This document shows, one piece after another, positions 7,282 to 17,351 of a stretch of 23,434 nt of DNA. A program made the translations under genes and the position numbers. Numbering within the stretch: position 1 is the stretch's first letter; each line of letters begins with the position of its first letter. The notes beneath the pieces are model-generated. The model was not told where the DNA came from and made no database searches. It was given only the letters and a program-made list of their open reading frames with translations. This DNA comes from Oscillibacter sp. CAG:241 (lineage in GTDB: Bacteria; Bacillota; Clostridia; Oscillospirales; Oscillospiraceae): assembly GCA_000435975.1 (NCBI GenBank), contig FR884107.1:4306-27739 (forward strand). The letters are read 5' to 3'.

Positions 7282-7554
7282 ATGCAGAAGCCGCGGAAGA
7301 TTCCCCAGCGCATGTGCGTGGGCTGCCGGGAAAAGCGGGACAAAAAGGACCTGCTGCGGGTGGTCCGCACGCCGGAGGGCCAGCTGGTGCTGGACGCCAC
7401 CGGCAAAAGGTCCGGCCGGGGCGCCTATGTGTGCCGCGACCCGCAGTGCCTGAAGAAGGCCCGGAAGTCCCGGGCGCTGGAGCGGATGCTGGAGACCGGC
7501 ATCCCCGACGAGGTGTATGAGGCGCTGGAGCGCCAGATGGAAACGGAAGCATGA
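7282..7554 (+). CDS. rnpM: RnpM/YlxR, RNase P modulator
   Basis: A 90-residue YlxR-family protein with the diagnostic RMCVGCREKRDKKDLLRVVR at residues 10-29 and GRGAYVCRDPQC further on. Members are small nucleic-acid-binding proteins encoded between nusA and ylxQ in Firmicutes. The B. subtilis protein was reported to bind RNase P RNA and modulate it, hence the name RnpM. A strong Shine-Dalgarno (GGAGG) precedes ATG 7282. Its last four bases overlap the next gene as ATGA, so translation is coupled. Confidence 0.94.
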   Translation: MQKPRKIPQRMCVGCREKRDKKDLLRVVRTPEGQLVLDATGKRSGRGAYVCRDPQCLKKARKSRALERMLETGIPDEVYEALERQMETEA

Positions 7555-8138
7555 CAGAACACATTTTATCCATGATCGGCCTTGCCAAAAAGGCCGGACA
7601 GGTGGCCATCGGCGAGGAGCCGGTGGGCGCCGCTGCCCGGGCCAAGGACGCCCGGGTCATCCTGGTGGCCCAGGACGCCGCACCCGGCTCCGTGCGCCGG
7701 GCCATGTCCTTCGGTCAGGCCGGGGCCTGCCTGTGCCTGACGGTGCCCTTTGACAAGGACCGGCTGGGCCGTGCCCTGGGCCGCACCAGCTGCGCCATGG
7801 CAGCGGTGACGGACATCGGCTTTGCCGAGGCCATCGTCAAAAAGCTGGCGGCCCTGGACCCGGAGCGCTACGCCCCTGCGGCGGAGCGGCTGGAGATCAA
7901 GGCCCGCCGGGCCGCCCAGCGCCGGGCGGAGCAGGCCCAGCATGAAAAGAATCTGCGCCGGGGCAAGAAGAAAAAGCACCCGGTCAAGGAGGCTCCCGCG
8001 GCAGAGGTTCCGCAGAAGCCGGAAAAGCCCGCCCGCCGTCCCCGGCGGCCCGGGCCGCGTCCCCAGGGGAACAGGCCCCACTTTGCGGGCTCCCGCCCGG
8101 TCCACAAGGGCAAGGGCTCCCCGAAAACCAGTAAGTAA
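7551..8138 (+). CDS. YlxQ-like L7Ae-family RNA-binding protein with long basic tail
   Basis: A 195-residue protein. Residues 1 to about 100 are an L7Ae/L30e/S12e/Gadd45 domain: ILSMIGLAKKAGQVAIGEEPV, then AKDARVILVAQDAAPGS and the ending CAMAAVTDIGFAEAIVKKL. YlxQ proteins normally end about there (near 100 residues). Here about 90 residues are added, rich in Arg, Lys, Pro and Ala and without predicted fold (for example RRGKKKKHPVKE and RRPRRPGPRPQG). The L7Ae domain class binds kink-turn RNA; the tail probably adds non-specific RNA or ribosome contact (inference). It starts by ATGA overlap with rnpM and lies 33 bases before infB. Confidence 0.9.
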   Translation: MTEHILSMIGLAKKAGQVAIGEEPVGAAARAKDARVILVAQDAAPGSVRRAMSFGQAGACLCLTVPFDKDRLGRALGRTSCAMAAVTDIGFAEAIVKKLAALDPERYAPAAERLEIKARRAAQRRAEQAQHEKNLRRGKKKKHPVKEAPAAEVPQKPEKPARRPRRPGPRPQGNRPHFAGSRPVHKGKGSPKTSK

Positions 8139-8157
8139 GGAATCGAATCACAAAGAT

Positions 8158-8165
8158 GGAGGTGG
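8158..8165 (+). promoter_or_regulatory. Ribosome binding site fixing the TTG start of infB
   Basis: GGAGGTGG lies six bases before TTG 8172. No in-frame ATG is found near the N-terminus, and the next candidate is a GTG at 8199, inside the conserved IF2_N start. This supports the TTG start. Confidence 0.7.
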
Positions 8166-8171
8166 CTCTAT

Positions 8172-10505
<2,334 letters not shown>

Positions 10506-10523
10506 ATCCGAATCACATAACCC

Positions 10524-10554
10524 AGAGGGCGGGCGCTTCGCCTGCCCTCTTTTC
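10524..10554 (+). terminator. Intrinsic terminator between infB and rbfA
   Basis: A 12-bp stem AGAGGGCGGGCG (10524-10535) / CGCCTGCCCTCT (10539-10550) with a CTT loop and one wobble pair, followed by TTTC. It is 18 bases past the infB stop and 30 before rbfA. No clear promoter was found between it and rbfA, so it probably acts as a partial terminator inside the operon. Confidence 0.75.
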
Positions 10555-10583
10555 ATCTTATCGAAAACGAAAGGAGACCGCCT

Positions 10584-10973
10584 ATGGCATCCAACCGTAT
10601 CGCCCGCATCAACGACGCCATCCAGAAGGAGCTTTCCGCCCTGCTGCGCACCGTCAAGGACCCCCGGGTGGCCGAGGGTATGCTGACCATCACCCATGTA
10701 GACACCACCAGCGATCTGCGCTATGCCCGGGTGTATATCAGCGCTCTGAACTGCCCGGATGAGAAGGCGCTTCTCAAGGGCCTGAAATCCGCCGCCGGTT
10801 ATCTGCGCCATGAGCTGGGCAGCCGTGTGGACCTGCGCTACACGCCGGAGCTTCAGTTTTTTATCGACGATTCCATCGCCTATGGCGCTCACATTCTGGA
10901 TATGCTGAACCATGTGAAGCCTGCCGATCCCCGGAACGCGGACATCGTCCTGCCCGAGGACCGGGAGGACTGA
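10584..10973 (+). CDS. rbfA: 30S ribosome-binding factor RbfA
   Basis: A 129-residue protein matching RbfA in length and order of motifs: RIARINDAIQKELSALLRTVKDPRV at the N-terminus, the central THVDTTSDLRYARVYIS and the C-terminal LRYTPELQFFIDDSI. It has the KH-like fold that binds 16S rRNA near helix 1 and the 5' domain and is needed for late 30S maturation and cold adaptation. AAGGAG lies before ATG 10584. It belongs to the same plus-strand run as infB but behind an internal terminator. Confidence 0.96.
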   Translation: MASNRIARINDAIQKELSALLRTVKDPRVAEGMLTITHVDTTSDLRYARVYISALNCPDEKALLKGLKSAAGYLRHELGSRVDLRYTPELQFFIDDSIAYGAHILDMLNHVKPADPRNADIVLPEDRED

Positions 10974-10986
10974 GGAGGGCTGTGCT

Positions 10987-11934
10987 ATGACCACCGCTGA
11001 AGCCGCCCGGCTGCTGCTGGGCTGGGACCGTCTGCTGCTGCTGACCCACGTCCGCCCCGACGGCGATACCGTGGGCTCCGCTGCCGCCCTGTGCCGGGCT
11101 CTGCGGGATCTGGGCAAGACGGCATATCTGCTGCCCAATCCTGAGCTTACCGCCACCTACGCCCCCTATGCTGCGCCCTACACCGCCCCGGAGGGGTTCG
11201 TCCCCGACCGCGTGGTGTCCGTGGACATTGCGGCGCTGTCCCTGCTGCCGGAAAACGCACGGTCCTATGGGGAACGTATCGACCTGGCCATTGACCACCA
11301 TCCCTCTCAGGGCTTTTTTGCCCGGGAGACGTGCCTGGAGGCGGATTCTGCCGCCTGCGGCGAGATTGTGTACGACATCATCACCCGCCTGACTCCGGTG
11401 ACGCCGGACATCGCCCTGCCCCTGTATGTGGCCGTATCCACGGATACCGGCTGCTTCGTCTATTCCAATACCACGCCCCGGACCCACCGCATCGCCGCCG
11501 CCCTGATGGACTGCGGCATCGACGTGGCGCCGGTGAATAAGGCCCTGTTCCGCACCAAGAGCCGCACCCGTCTGGCTATGGAAGCCTGGATGGCGGAGTG
11601 GGCGGAGTATTATGACCACGACCGGGTGGTCGTCATGCAGATCCCCCTGTCCCTGTGCCTGGATTACAAGGCCACGGAGGCCGACGTGGAGGAGCTGTCC
11701 AGTCTGGCTGCCCTGGTGGAGGGCACCGACTGCGGCGTGACCCTGCGGGAGCTGAAGGACGGACGGGTGAAAATTTCCCTGCGAACCGGCCCCCGGGTCA
11801 ATGCCACGGAGGTCTGTGCCCTTCTGGGCGGCGGCGGCCATGCGGCTGCTGCCGGCGCCACGCTGCACGGTACCCTCAGCGAGGTGAAGCAGGCCGTGCT
11901 CCAGGCCATCGACATGGTGGCGGGGGAGGATTGA
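10987..11934 (+). CDS. nrnA: DHH/DHHA1 phosphoesterase, NrnA-like oligoribonuclease/pAp phosphatase
   Basis: A 315-residue DHH-superfamily enzyme. Metal-binding residues expected for the family are visible: H21, D25 and D27 in HVRPDGDT, D80 in SVDIA, D103-H104-H105 and D153 in STDTG. The C-terminal DHHA1 domain has the substrate loop GGGGH (281-285) followed by an alanine-rich stretch. NrnA of B. subtilis degrades RNA of 2-5 nucleotides and dephosphorylates pAp; some relatives act on c-di-AMP products. The location between rbfA and truB is typical in Clostridia. GAGGAGGG lies before ATG 10987, 14 bases after rbfA. The exact substrate preference is inferred from family and context. Confidence 0.88.
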   Translation: MTTAEAARLLLGWDRLLLLTHVRPDGDTVGSAAALCRALRDLGKTAYLLPNPELTATYAPYAAPYTAPEGFVPDRVVSVDIAALSLLPENARSYGERIDLAIDHHPSQGFFARETCLEADSAACGEIVYDIITRLTPVTPDIALPLYVAVSTDTGCFVYSNTTPRTHRIAAALMDCGIDVAPVNKALFRTKSRTRLAMEAWMAEWAEYYDHDRVVVMQIPLSLCLDYKATEADVEELSSLAALVEGTDCGVTLRELKDGRVKISLRTGPRVNATEVCALLGGGGHAAAAGATLHGTLSEVKQAVLQAIDMVAGED

Positions 11935-11949
11935 CAAAAGGAGCGACCC

Positions 11950-12816
11950 ATGGCAAACGGAATCATCATCGACAAGCCCGCCGGCTGGACATCTATGGAT
12001 GTCTGCGCGAAGCTGCGGGGCATTCTGAAAACCAAGAAGGTGGGCCATGCCGGGACCCTGGATCCCATGGCCACCGGCGTCCTGCCGGTGTTTGTGGGAC
12101 AGGCCACCCGGGCGGTGTCCTTCGCCGAGGACGGGGAGAAGGAGTATATCGCCGGGCTGCGGCTGGGCCGCACCACCGACACCCAGGACATCTCCGGCGA
12201 GACCCTGGACACCCATCCGGTGCTCACCGGCCGGGAGGACCTGCTGCACCTGCTGCCCCGGTTCACCGGCGAGATACAGCAGGTGCCCCCCATGTATTCC
12301 GCCGTGAAGATCGGCGGCCAGAAGCTCTACCAGATCGCCCGCCGGGGCGGGGAGATCGAGCGCCCCGCCCGGCCCGTCACCGTTTATGAGCTGGAGCTGC
12401 TGGACCAGACCGGACCCGGGGACTACACTCTGCGCATCCGGTGCTCCAAGGGCACCTACGTCCGCACCCTGTGCCACGACATCGGACAGGCTCTGGGCTG
12501 CGGCGGCTGCATGAGCAGCCTGCGGCGCACCGTGGCTGCGGGCTTTACCCTGGAGGAGGCCGTGGCACTGGACCGGGTCCAGGAGGAGGGCGAGGCGCTG
12601 CTGGCCCCGCTGGACTCACTGTTCCGCCAGCACCCGGCCTACCGGATCCGGCATCCCCGGGTGGACGCCCTGTGCCGCAACGGGAACCCCTTCACCGTCC
12701 GCCAGGAGCTGCCGGAGGGCGTGTACCGGGTATATGGTCAGAGCGGCGAATTTCTCTGCCTCAGCCGCCTGGAGGGCGGCGTAATGACCTCCCTTAAAAA
12801 CTTTTTCGGAGCGTGA
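11950..12816 (+). CDS. truB: tRNA pseudouridine-55 synthase TruB
   Basis: A 288-residue enzyme that converts U55 in the T-loop of tRNA to pseudouridine. Motif I IIIDKPAGWTSMDV (5-18) and motif II KVGHAGTLDPMATGVLPV with the catalytic Asp38 are clear. YSAVKIGGQKLYQIARRG (the family signature) and RCSKGTYVRTL follow. The C-terminal 60 residues look like a PUA-type RNA-binding domain. AAAGGAG precedes ATG 11950, 16 bases downstream of nrnA. Its stop overlaps the GTG start of ribF (GTGA), so the two are translationally linked. Confidence 0.96.
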   Translation: MANGIIIDKPAGWTSMDVCAKLRGILKTKKVGHAGTLDPMATGVLPVFVGQATRAVSFAEDGEKEYIAGLRLGRTTDTQDISGETLDTHPVLTGREDLLHLLPRFTGEIQQVPPMYSAVKIGGQKLYQIARRGGEIERPARPVTVYELELLDQTGPGDYTLRIRCSKGTYVRTLCHDIGQALGCGGCMSSLRRTVAAGFTLEEAVALDRVQEEGEALLAPLDSLFRQHPAYRIRHPRVDALCRNGNPFTVRQELPEGVYRVYGQSGEFLCLSRLEGGVMTSLKNFFGA

Positions 12817-13724
12817 ATACCTTGAATCGAACTGTTATCGCCCTGGGCTTTTTCGACGGCGTTCACCGGGGCCACGGGGCTCTGCTGGAAATGACCGTCC
12901 GCCGGGCCCGGGAGCTGGATGCCGTACCTGCTGCCTTTACCTTCGACCGTCCGCCTAAGGAGGTGGTCACCGGCCGCCCGGTGGGCCTCATCAACACGTC
13001 GGAGGACCGTCGGGATTTGATGCAGCGGCTGTACGGCATCCGTCAGGTCATCATTGCCCCCTTTGACAACGCCATGATGACCATGCCCTGGCAGGAGTTT
13101 ATCGATCGCCTGCTGGTGGGGACCTACGGGGCCGTCCACCTGGTGGCGGGCCATGATTACCACTTCGGCCACCGGAACCAGGGGGACCCCCAGAAGCTCC
13201 AGGCCCGCTGTCGGGAGCTGGGCATCGGCTGCGACATCATCCCTCAGGTGACCCTGGACGGCATCACCGTCAGCTCCACCTACATCCGCACTCTGGTGGA
13301 AAGCGGCCAGATGGAGCGGGCCGCGGAGTTTCTGGGTCACCGGCACTGTCTGACCCGCACGGTTGCCCACGGCTGCCGCTTCGGCCGCACCATCGGCATC
13401 CCTACCGTGAACCTGACGCCGCCGGACCATGTGCTGCTGCCGGAGCGGGGCGTGTATGTGACCCGGGTGTTTCTGCCGGACGGCTCCAGCGTTCCCGGCG
13501 TCACCAATGTGGGCACCCGGCCCACCGTCAGCGACGGCGACGCCGTGTCGGTGGAGACCTTCCTGCTGGATTTCGGCGGAGACCTGTATGACAAGACCAT
13601 CCGGGTGGAGTTCTGCCGCCGCCTGCGCCCGGAGCGGAAATTCGCCTCGCCCCAGGAGCTGAAGGCTGAAATCCAGCGCAATATCCAACAAACTCGCGAT
13701 TATTTTGTGGAAAACCCCGAATAA
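12813..13724 (+). CDS. ribF: Bifunctional riboflavin kinase/FAD synthetase RibF
   Basis: A 303-residue protein making FMN and then FAD from riboflavin and ATP. The N-terminal nucleotidyltransferase domain has ALGFFDGVHRGH (10-21) and the ISSTY-like SSTYIRTLVESG. The C-terminal riboflavin kinase barrel has GRTIGIPTVNL, GVYVTRV, TNVGTRPTV and VETFLLDF.GDLYDK. The start is uncertain. GTG 12813 overlaps the truB stop, but GGAG at 12808-12811 is only one base away from it and ten bases from an in-frame TTG at 12822, which may be the true start (removing three residues). It is the last gene of the cluster. No rpsO follows, though rpsO often sits here in other bacteria. Confidence 0.93.
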   Translation: MNTLNRTVIALGFFDGVHRGHGALLEMTVRRARELDAVPAAFTFDRPPKEVVTGRPVGLINTSEDRRDLMQRLYGIRQVIIAPFDNAMMTMPWQEFIDRLLVGTYGAVHLVAGHDYHFGHRNQGDPQKLQARCRELGIGCDIIPQVTLDGITVSSTYIRTLVESGQMERAAEFLGHRHCLTRTVAHGCRFGRTIGIPTVNLTPPDHVLLPERGVYVTRVFLPDGSSVPGVTNVGTRPTVSDGDAVSVETFLLDFGGDLYDKTIRVEFCRRLRPERKFASPQELKAEIQRNIQQTRDYFVENPE

Positions 13725-13730
13725 GCCCCG

Positions 13731-13762
13731 CGCCGCCTGCTTTTTGGCAGGCGGCGATTTTT
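13731..13762 (+). terminator. Intrinsic terminator after ribF
   Basis: CGCCGCCTGC (13731-13740) pairs with GCAGGCGGCG (13747-13756) around a 6-base loop and is followed by ATTTTTC. It ends the rimP-ribF cluster. Confidence 0.88.
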
Positions 13763-13794
13763 CATGCATTTGTTCACAATTTATTTACAAAAAA

Positions 13795-13811
13795 GGTCAA
13801 AGAAAGTCAGA
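13795..13811. promoter_or_regulatory. CtsR operator 1 (upstream of the -35)
   Basis: GGTCAAAGAAAGTCAGA fits the CtsR tandem heptad consensus RGTCAAANANRGTCAAA with one mismatch. It ends eight bases before the -35 box of the ctsR promoter. Confidence 0.8.
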
Positions 13812-13819
13812 AATCTCTC

Positions 13820-13847
13820 TTGACATTTGCCGGAGCCGTGCTATACT
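13820..13847 (+). promoter_or_regulatory. Promoter of the ctsR-mcsA-clpC operon
   Basis: A perfect TTGACA (13820-13825) and TATACT (13842-13847) with a 16-base spacer and TGC extension. It is a sigma-A type promoter lying between two CtsR boxes. Leader to ctsR is about 70 bases. Confidence 0.85.
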
Positions 13848-13856
13848 ATAGACAAA

Positions 13857-13873
13857 GGTCAAGGAAAGGCAAA
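13857..13873. promoter_or_regulatory. CtsR operator 2 (downstream of the start point)
   Basis: GGTCAAGGAAAGGCAAA matches the tandem heptad consensus with two mismatches and is followed by another partial heptad AGTCAAAG (13873-13880). Its place just after +1 is suited to repression. Confidence 0.65.
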
Positions 13874-13911
13874 GTCAAAGATAGAAGAAAGAGACGAAGA
13901 CCTGAACAGAA

Positions 13912-13920
13912 AGGAAGTGA
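13912..13920 (+). promoter_or_regulatory. Ribosome binding site for the TTG start of ctsR
   Basis: AGGAAGTGA ends five bases before TTG 13926. The TTG start gives an N-terminus MGTSD that aligns with the B. subtilis CtsR start; the next ATG is at 13941. Confidence 0.55.
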
Positions 13921-13925
13921 GCGGC

Positions 13926-14375
13926 TTGGGTACATCGGATATGATCGCCCGGTTCATCCAGGCGGAGCTGGAGGAGGCCAACGGGGTTCTGGAGCTGCAG
14001 CGCAGCGACCTGGCCCAGCGGTTTGGCTGCGTCCCCAGCCAGATCAATTATGTGATGTCCACCCGTTTTTCTCCGGAGCACGGCTACATTGTGGAGTCGC
14101 GCCGGGGCGGCGGGGGCTACATCCGCATCACCCGGGTGCAGGTGGACCGCCACACGCTCTTGATGCACGTCATCAACTCCGTGGGCGATACGCTGGACCT
14201 GGCCAGCGCCCGGGCCATCCTGTCCAACCTGGTTCAGTCCCAGGCCGTGGACAAAGCCGTGGGACAGACCCTTCTGTGGGCCCTGTCCGACAATTCCCTC
14301 CGCGCCGTGCCAAAGGCGCAGCGGGATACCCTGCGGGCCAACATTTTCAAGCAGGTGCTCATTCACCTGGTTTGA
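13926..14375 (+). CDS. ctsR: Transcriptional repressor of class III stress genes CtsR
   Basis: A 149-residue repressor of clp and other heat-shock genes. It matches CtsR closely: a winged helix-turn-helix with RSDLAQRFGCVPSQINYVMSTRF, the EHGYIVESRRGGGGYIRI beta-wing (the Gly-rich heat-sensing and DNA-contact loop) and the C-terminal dimerisation domain. The open frame extends upstream to 13827, but that runs through the promoter, so TTG 13926 is chosen. CtsR binds tandem heptads; two lie around this promoter, so the operon represses itself and should be induced by heat or protein damage. The gene is 24 bases ahead of mcsA. Confidence 0.95.
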   Translation: MGTSDMIARFIQAELEEANGVLELQRSDLAQRFGCVPSQINYVMSTRFSPEHGYIVESRRGGGGYIRITRVQVDRHTLLMHVINSVGDTLDLASARAILSNLVQSQAVDKAVGQTLLWALSDNSLRAVPKAQRDTLRANIFKQVLIHLV

Positions 14376-14399
14376 GTTTTCGATAAGGAGGCAATCATT

Positions 14400-14843
14400 A
14401 TGAAATGTCAGAATTGCGGAAAGAACGAAGCAACGTTTTACTATAGGAGCAGCATCAACGGCCGGGTCATGGAGAGCCATCTGTGCCCCCAGTGCGCCCA
14501 GAAGCTGGGCCTGATGCAGAATATGCGCCAGCCCCTGATGGACAGCCTGTGGGACGATGACTTCTTCACCCGTCCCTTCCGGATGCTGGAGCCCCTGCTG
14601 GGCGGCTTCGGCAGCCGGTTGCTGACGGAGTTCCCGGAGCCGGTGGATGTGACCCAGGAGGCCCGCCGCACTGCTGCGGAGCCTCAGGACGACAGTCTGG
14701 TCCAGGGCGACGAACGGGAGCAGCTCAGCCGCCGCCGTCAGCGCAACGCCCTGGAGACCCAGCTGCGTCACGCCGTGGAAACGGAGAACTTCGAGGAAGC
14801 CGCCAGGCTGCGGGATCAGCTGCGGTCCCTGCCCCAGGCGTAA
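14400..14843 (+). CDS. mcsA: McsA-like zinc-finger/UVR protein
   Basis: A 147-residue protein with four zinc-ligand cysteines (C3, C6, C29, C32) at the N-terminus and a UVR motif near the C-terminus (about 114-145, ALETQLRHAVETENFEEAARLRDQL). B. subtilis McsA is longer (about 185 residues) with more CxxC pairs. In that species it activates the arginine kinase McsB and modulates CtsR. Here only one zinc unit is seen and no mcsB lies next to it. It may instead act on ClpC directly, since ClpC's middle domain carries the same UVR-type motif (inference). A strong AAGGAGG precedes ATG 14400. It sits between ctsR and clpC in one operon. Confidence 0.88.
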   Translation: MKCQNCGKNEATFYYRSSINGRVMESHLCPQCAQKLGLMQNMRQPLMDSLWDDDFFTRPFRMLEPLLGGFGSRLLTEFPEPVDVTQEARRTAAEPQDDSLVQGDEREQLSRRRQRNALETQLRHAVETENFEEAARLRDQLRSLPQA

Positions 14844-14885
14844 TGGGGCGCAATTGACGAATTGAAATAAAGGAAGTGTACTATT

Positions 14886-17348
14886 ATGATGGAAAATAAA
14901 TTCACTCCCCGTGCGGAAGAATCCCTGCGGCTGGCCCAGGAGGCTGCCGAGGAAATGGGACATGGCTATGTGGGCTCCGAGCATCTGCTGCTGGGCCTGA
15001 TGCGTGAGGAGGAGGGCATTGCCCACCGGGTCCTGGAGGAGGCCGGCCTCACCGACGATATGATCTGCGATGTGCTGCATCGCAGCGTGGGCACCGGACT
15101 GTCCGGCGCGGCTCCCTCCCAGGGGCTGACCCCCCGGGCCAAGAGCGCCGTGGAGCTGGCTGTGTCCGAGGCGTCCCGCACCGGCGCGGGCTACATTGGT
15201 ACCGAGCATCTGCTGATGGGCCTGCTGCGTGAGGGCAACAATATGGCCATCCGGGTGCTGCGCACCGTGGGCATCGACCCCAAGAAGCTGTACAGCGCCG
15301 TGGTGAAAAAGATCAACGAAGCGCCCCGCGCCGCAGCCGCCGCCGGCAGCGGCTCCGCCGCTCCCGCCCGGGAGGACGGCAAGAAGGGCGGCACCCTGGC
15401 GGAGTTCACCCGGGATCTGACGGAGGCCGCCCGCAGCGGCAAGCTGGACCCGGTCATCGGCCGGGAGAAGGAGATTGCCCGGGTCATCCAGATTCTGTCC
15501 CGCCGCACCAAGAACAACCCCGTTCTGATCGGTGAGCCCGGCGTGGGCAAGACCGCCATTGCCGAGGGCCTGGCCCAGCGCATCGCCGCCGCCGACGTGC
15601 CCGAGGAGCTGCTGGACAAGCGGGTCCTGTCCCTGGACCTGTCCGGTATGGTGGCCGGTACCAAATACCGGGGCGAATTTGAGGAGCGCATCAAGAACAC
15701 CATCAACGAGGTGAAGAAGGCCGGCAACGTCATCCTGTTCATCGACGAGCTGCACACCATCGTGGGCGCAGGATCTGCCGAGGGTGCGGTGGACGCCGCC
15801 AACATCCTCAAGCCCGCCCTGTCCCGGGGCGAGATCCGCGTCATCGGCGCCACCACCCTCAATGAGTACCGCAAGTACATTGAGAAGGACGCCGCTCTGG
15901 AGCGCCGCTTCCAGCCCGTCACCGTGGGAGAGCCCTCTCCCGAGGCTACGCTGGAGATCCTGAAGGGCCTGCGGGATAAGTACGAGGCCCACCATCACCT
16001 GACCATTACCGACGGAGCCCTGGAGGCCGCCGTGCGGCTGTCCCGCCGGTATATCAACGACCGGTTCCTGCCGGACAAGGCCATCGACCTGATGGACGAG
16101 GCCGCCAGCCAGGTGCGTATGGCTGCCGAGTCCGCCTCCCCCGATCTGAAGGACCTGGAGGAGAAGATCGCCGCCCTGCACCGGGAGAAGGAGGAGGCCG
16201 TCACCGCTCAGGACTTCGAGAAGGCCGCCCAGCTGCGGGATATCGAGAAGGACTATCAGGAGCAGGTGGAGATCGAGCGCGACAAGTGGCGCAAGCAGAT
16301 GTCCGCCAATCGCGGCAGCGTCACCGAGGACGACATTGCCAAGGTAGTGGCCGGCTGGACCGGCATCCCTGTCACCCGGCTCACCCAGGACGAGAGCCAG
16401 CGGCTGCTGCAGCTGGAAAAGGTCCTGCATGAGCGCGTGGTGGGTCAGGACGAGGCTGTTACCGCCGTGGCCAAGGCCATTCGCCGCAGCCGTGTGGGCC
16501 TGAAGGACCCCAAGCGGCCCATTGGCTCCTTCCTGTTCCTGGGCCCCACCGGTGTGGGCAAGACCGAGCTGTGCAAGACCCTGGCCGAGGCCATGTTCGG
16601 CGACGAGAACGCCATGATCCGTATCGACATGTCCGAGTACATGGAGAAGCACACGGTGTCCCGTCTGGTGGGCTCGCCTCCCGGATATGTGGGCCACGAG
16701 GAGGGCGGCCAGCTCACGGAGAAGGTGCGCCGTAAGCCCTATTCCGTGGTGCTGTTCGACGAGATCGAAAAGGCCCACCCCGATGTGTGGAACATCCTGC
16801 TGCAGATCCTGGAGGACGGCATTGTCACCGACTCCCAGGGCCGCCGGGTGGACTTCAAGAACACCATCATCGTCATGACCTCCAATGTGGGGGCCAAGAA
16901 CATCACCGCCGCCGACACGCCTCTGGGCTTTGACGGCAGCGGCGAGGCGGCCAAGCGCACCGAGGAGGAGCGGTTTGCACGCATCAAGGACGCCGTTATG
17001 GCGGAGTTGCGCCAGACCTTCCGTCCCGAGTTCCTGAACCGTATCGATGAGATCATCGTGTTCCACCAGCTGACGGAGGAGAACATCCGCAGCATTGCCC
17101 GCCGGATGCTGGATACCATCGGCAGCCGCATGGCTGCCCAGGGCATCACCCTCCAGGCGGATGACGATGCCGTGGCCGCTCTGGCCAAGGATGGCTTCGA
17201 TCCCCGCTACGGCGCCCGTCCCCTGCGCCGTACCCTCCAGACCGAGGTGGAGGACGTGGTGGCCGAGCAGATGCTGGACGGTAAGCTCCAGTCCGGCGAC
17301 ACCGCCCACGTCCGTCTGAAGGACGACAAGGTGGTCATCGAAAAGTAA
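14886..17348 (+). CDS. clpC: ATP-dependent Clp protease ATP-binding subunit ClpC
   Basis: An 820-residue Hsp100 unfoldase that feeds proteins to ClpP. Two Clp_N repeats occupy about 1-145. AAA+ domain 1 has Walker A GEPGVGKT (216-223) and Walker B ILFIDE (D287-E288). A middle UVR/coiled-coil domain (about 423-465, EAVTAQDFEKAAQLRDIEKDY) marks ClpC rather than ClpB or ClpE. AAA+ domain 2 has Walker A GPTGVGKT (553-560) and Walker B VVLFDE (D625-E626). The ClpP-docking tripeptide LGF is at 680-682, so it should work with a ClpP encoded elsewhere. Start ATG 14886 has AGGAAG nine bases upstream; a second ATG follows at once. Expression is controlled by the CtsR sites ahead of ctsR. Confidence 0.96.
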   Translation: MMENKFTPRAEESLRLAQEAAEEMGHGYVGSEHLLLGLMREEEGIAHRVLEEAGLTDDMICDVLHRSVGTGLSGAAPSQGLTPRAKSAVELAVSEASRTGAGYIGTEHLLMGLLREGNNMAIRVLRTVGIDPKKLYSAVVKKINEAPRAAAAAGSGSAAPAREDGKKGGTLAEFTRDLTEAARSGKLDPVIGREKEIARVIQILSRRTKNNPVLIGEPGVGKTAIAEGLAQRIAAADVPEELLDKRVLSLDLSGMVAGTKYRGEFEERIKNTINEVKKAGNVILFIDELHTIVGAGSAEGAVDAANILKPALSRGEIRVIGATTLNEYRKYIEKDAALERRFQPVTVGEPSPEATLEILKGLRDKYEAHHHLTITDGALEAAVRLSRRYINDRFLPDKAIDLMDEAASQVRMAAESASPDLKDLEEKIAALHREKEEAVTAQDFEKAAQLRDIEKDYQEQVEIERDKWRKQMSANRGSVTEDDIAKVVAGWTGIPVTRLTQDESQRLLQLEKVLHERVVGQDEAVTAVAKAIRRSRVGLKDPKRPIGSFLFLGPTGVGKTELCKTLAEAMFGDENAMIRIDMSEYMEKHTVSRLVGSPPGYVGHEEGGQLTEKVRRKPYSVVLFDEIEKAHPDVWNILLQILEDGIVTDSQGRRVDFKNTIIVMTSNVGAKNITAADTPLGFDGSGEAAKRTEEERFARIKDAVMAELRQTFRPEFLNRIDEIIVFHQLTEENIRSIARRMLDTIGSRMAAQGITLQADDDAVAALAKDGFDPRYGARPLRRTLQTEVEDVVAEQMLDGKLQSGDTAHVRLKDDKVVIEK

Positions 17349-17351
17349 GAT

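Noticed and set aside
14854..14882. A separate clpC promoter (TTGACG with TGTACT)
   Set aside because: The -10 match is poor and overlaps the region between the Shine-Dalgarno and start codon.
13875..17309. Minus-strand open frame of about 1,140 codons opposite ctsR-mcsA-clpC
   Set aside because: Antisense shadow of clpC and its neighbours; no family motif and biased composition.
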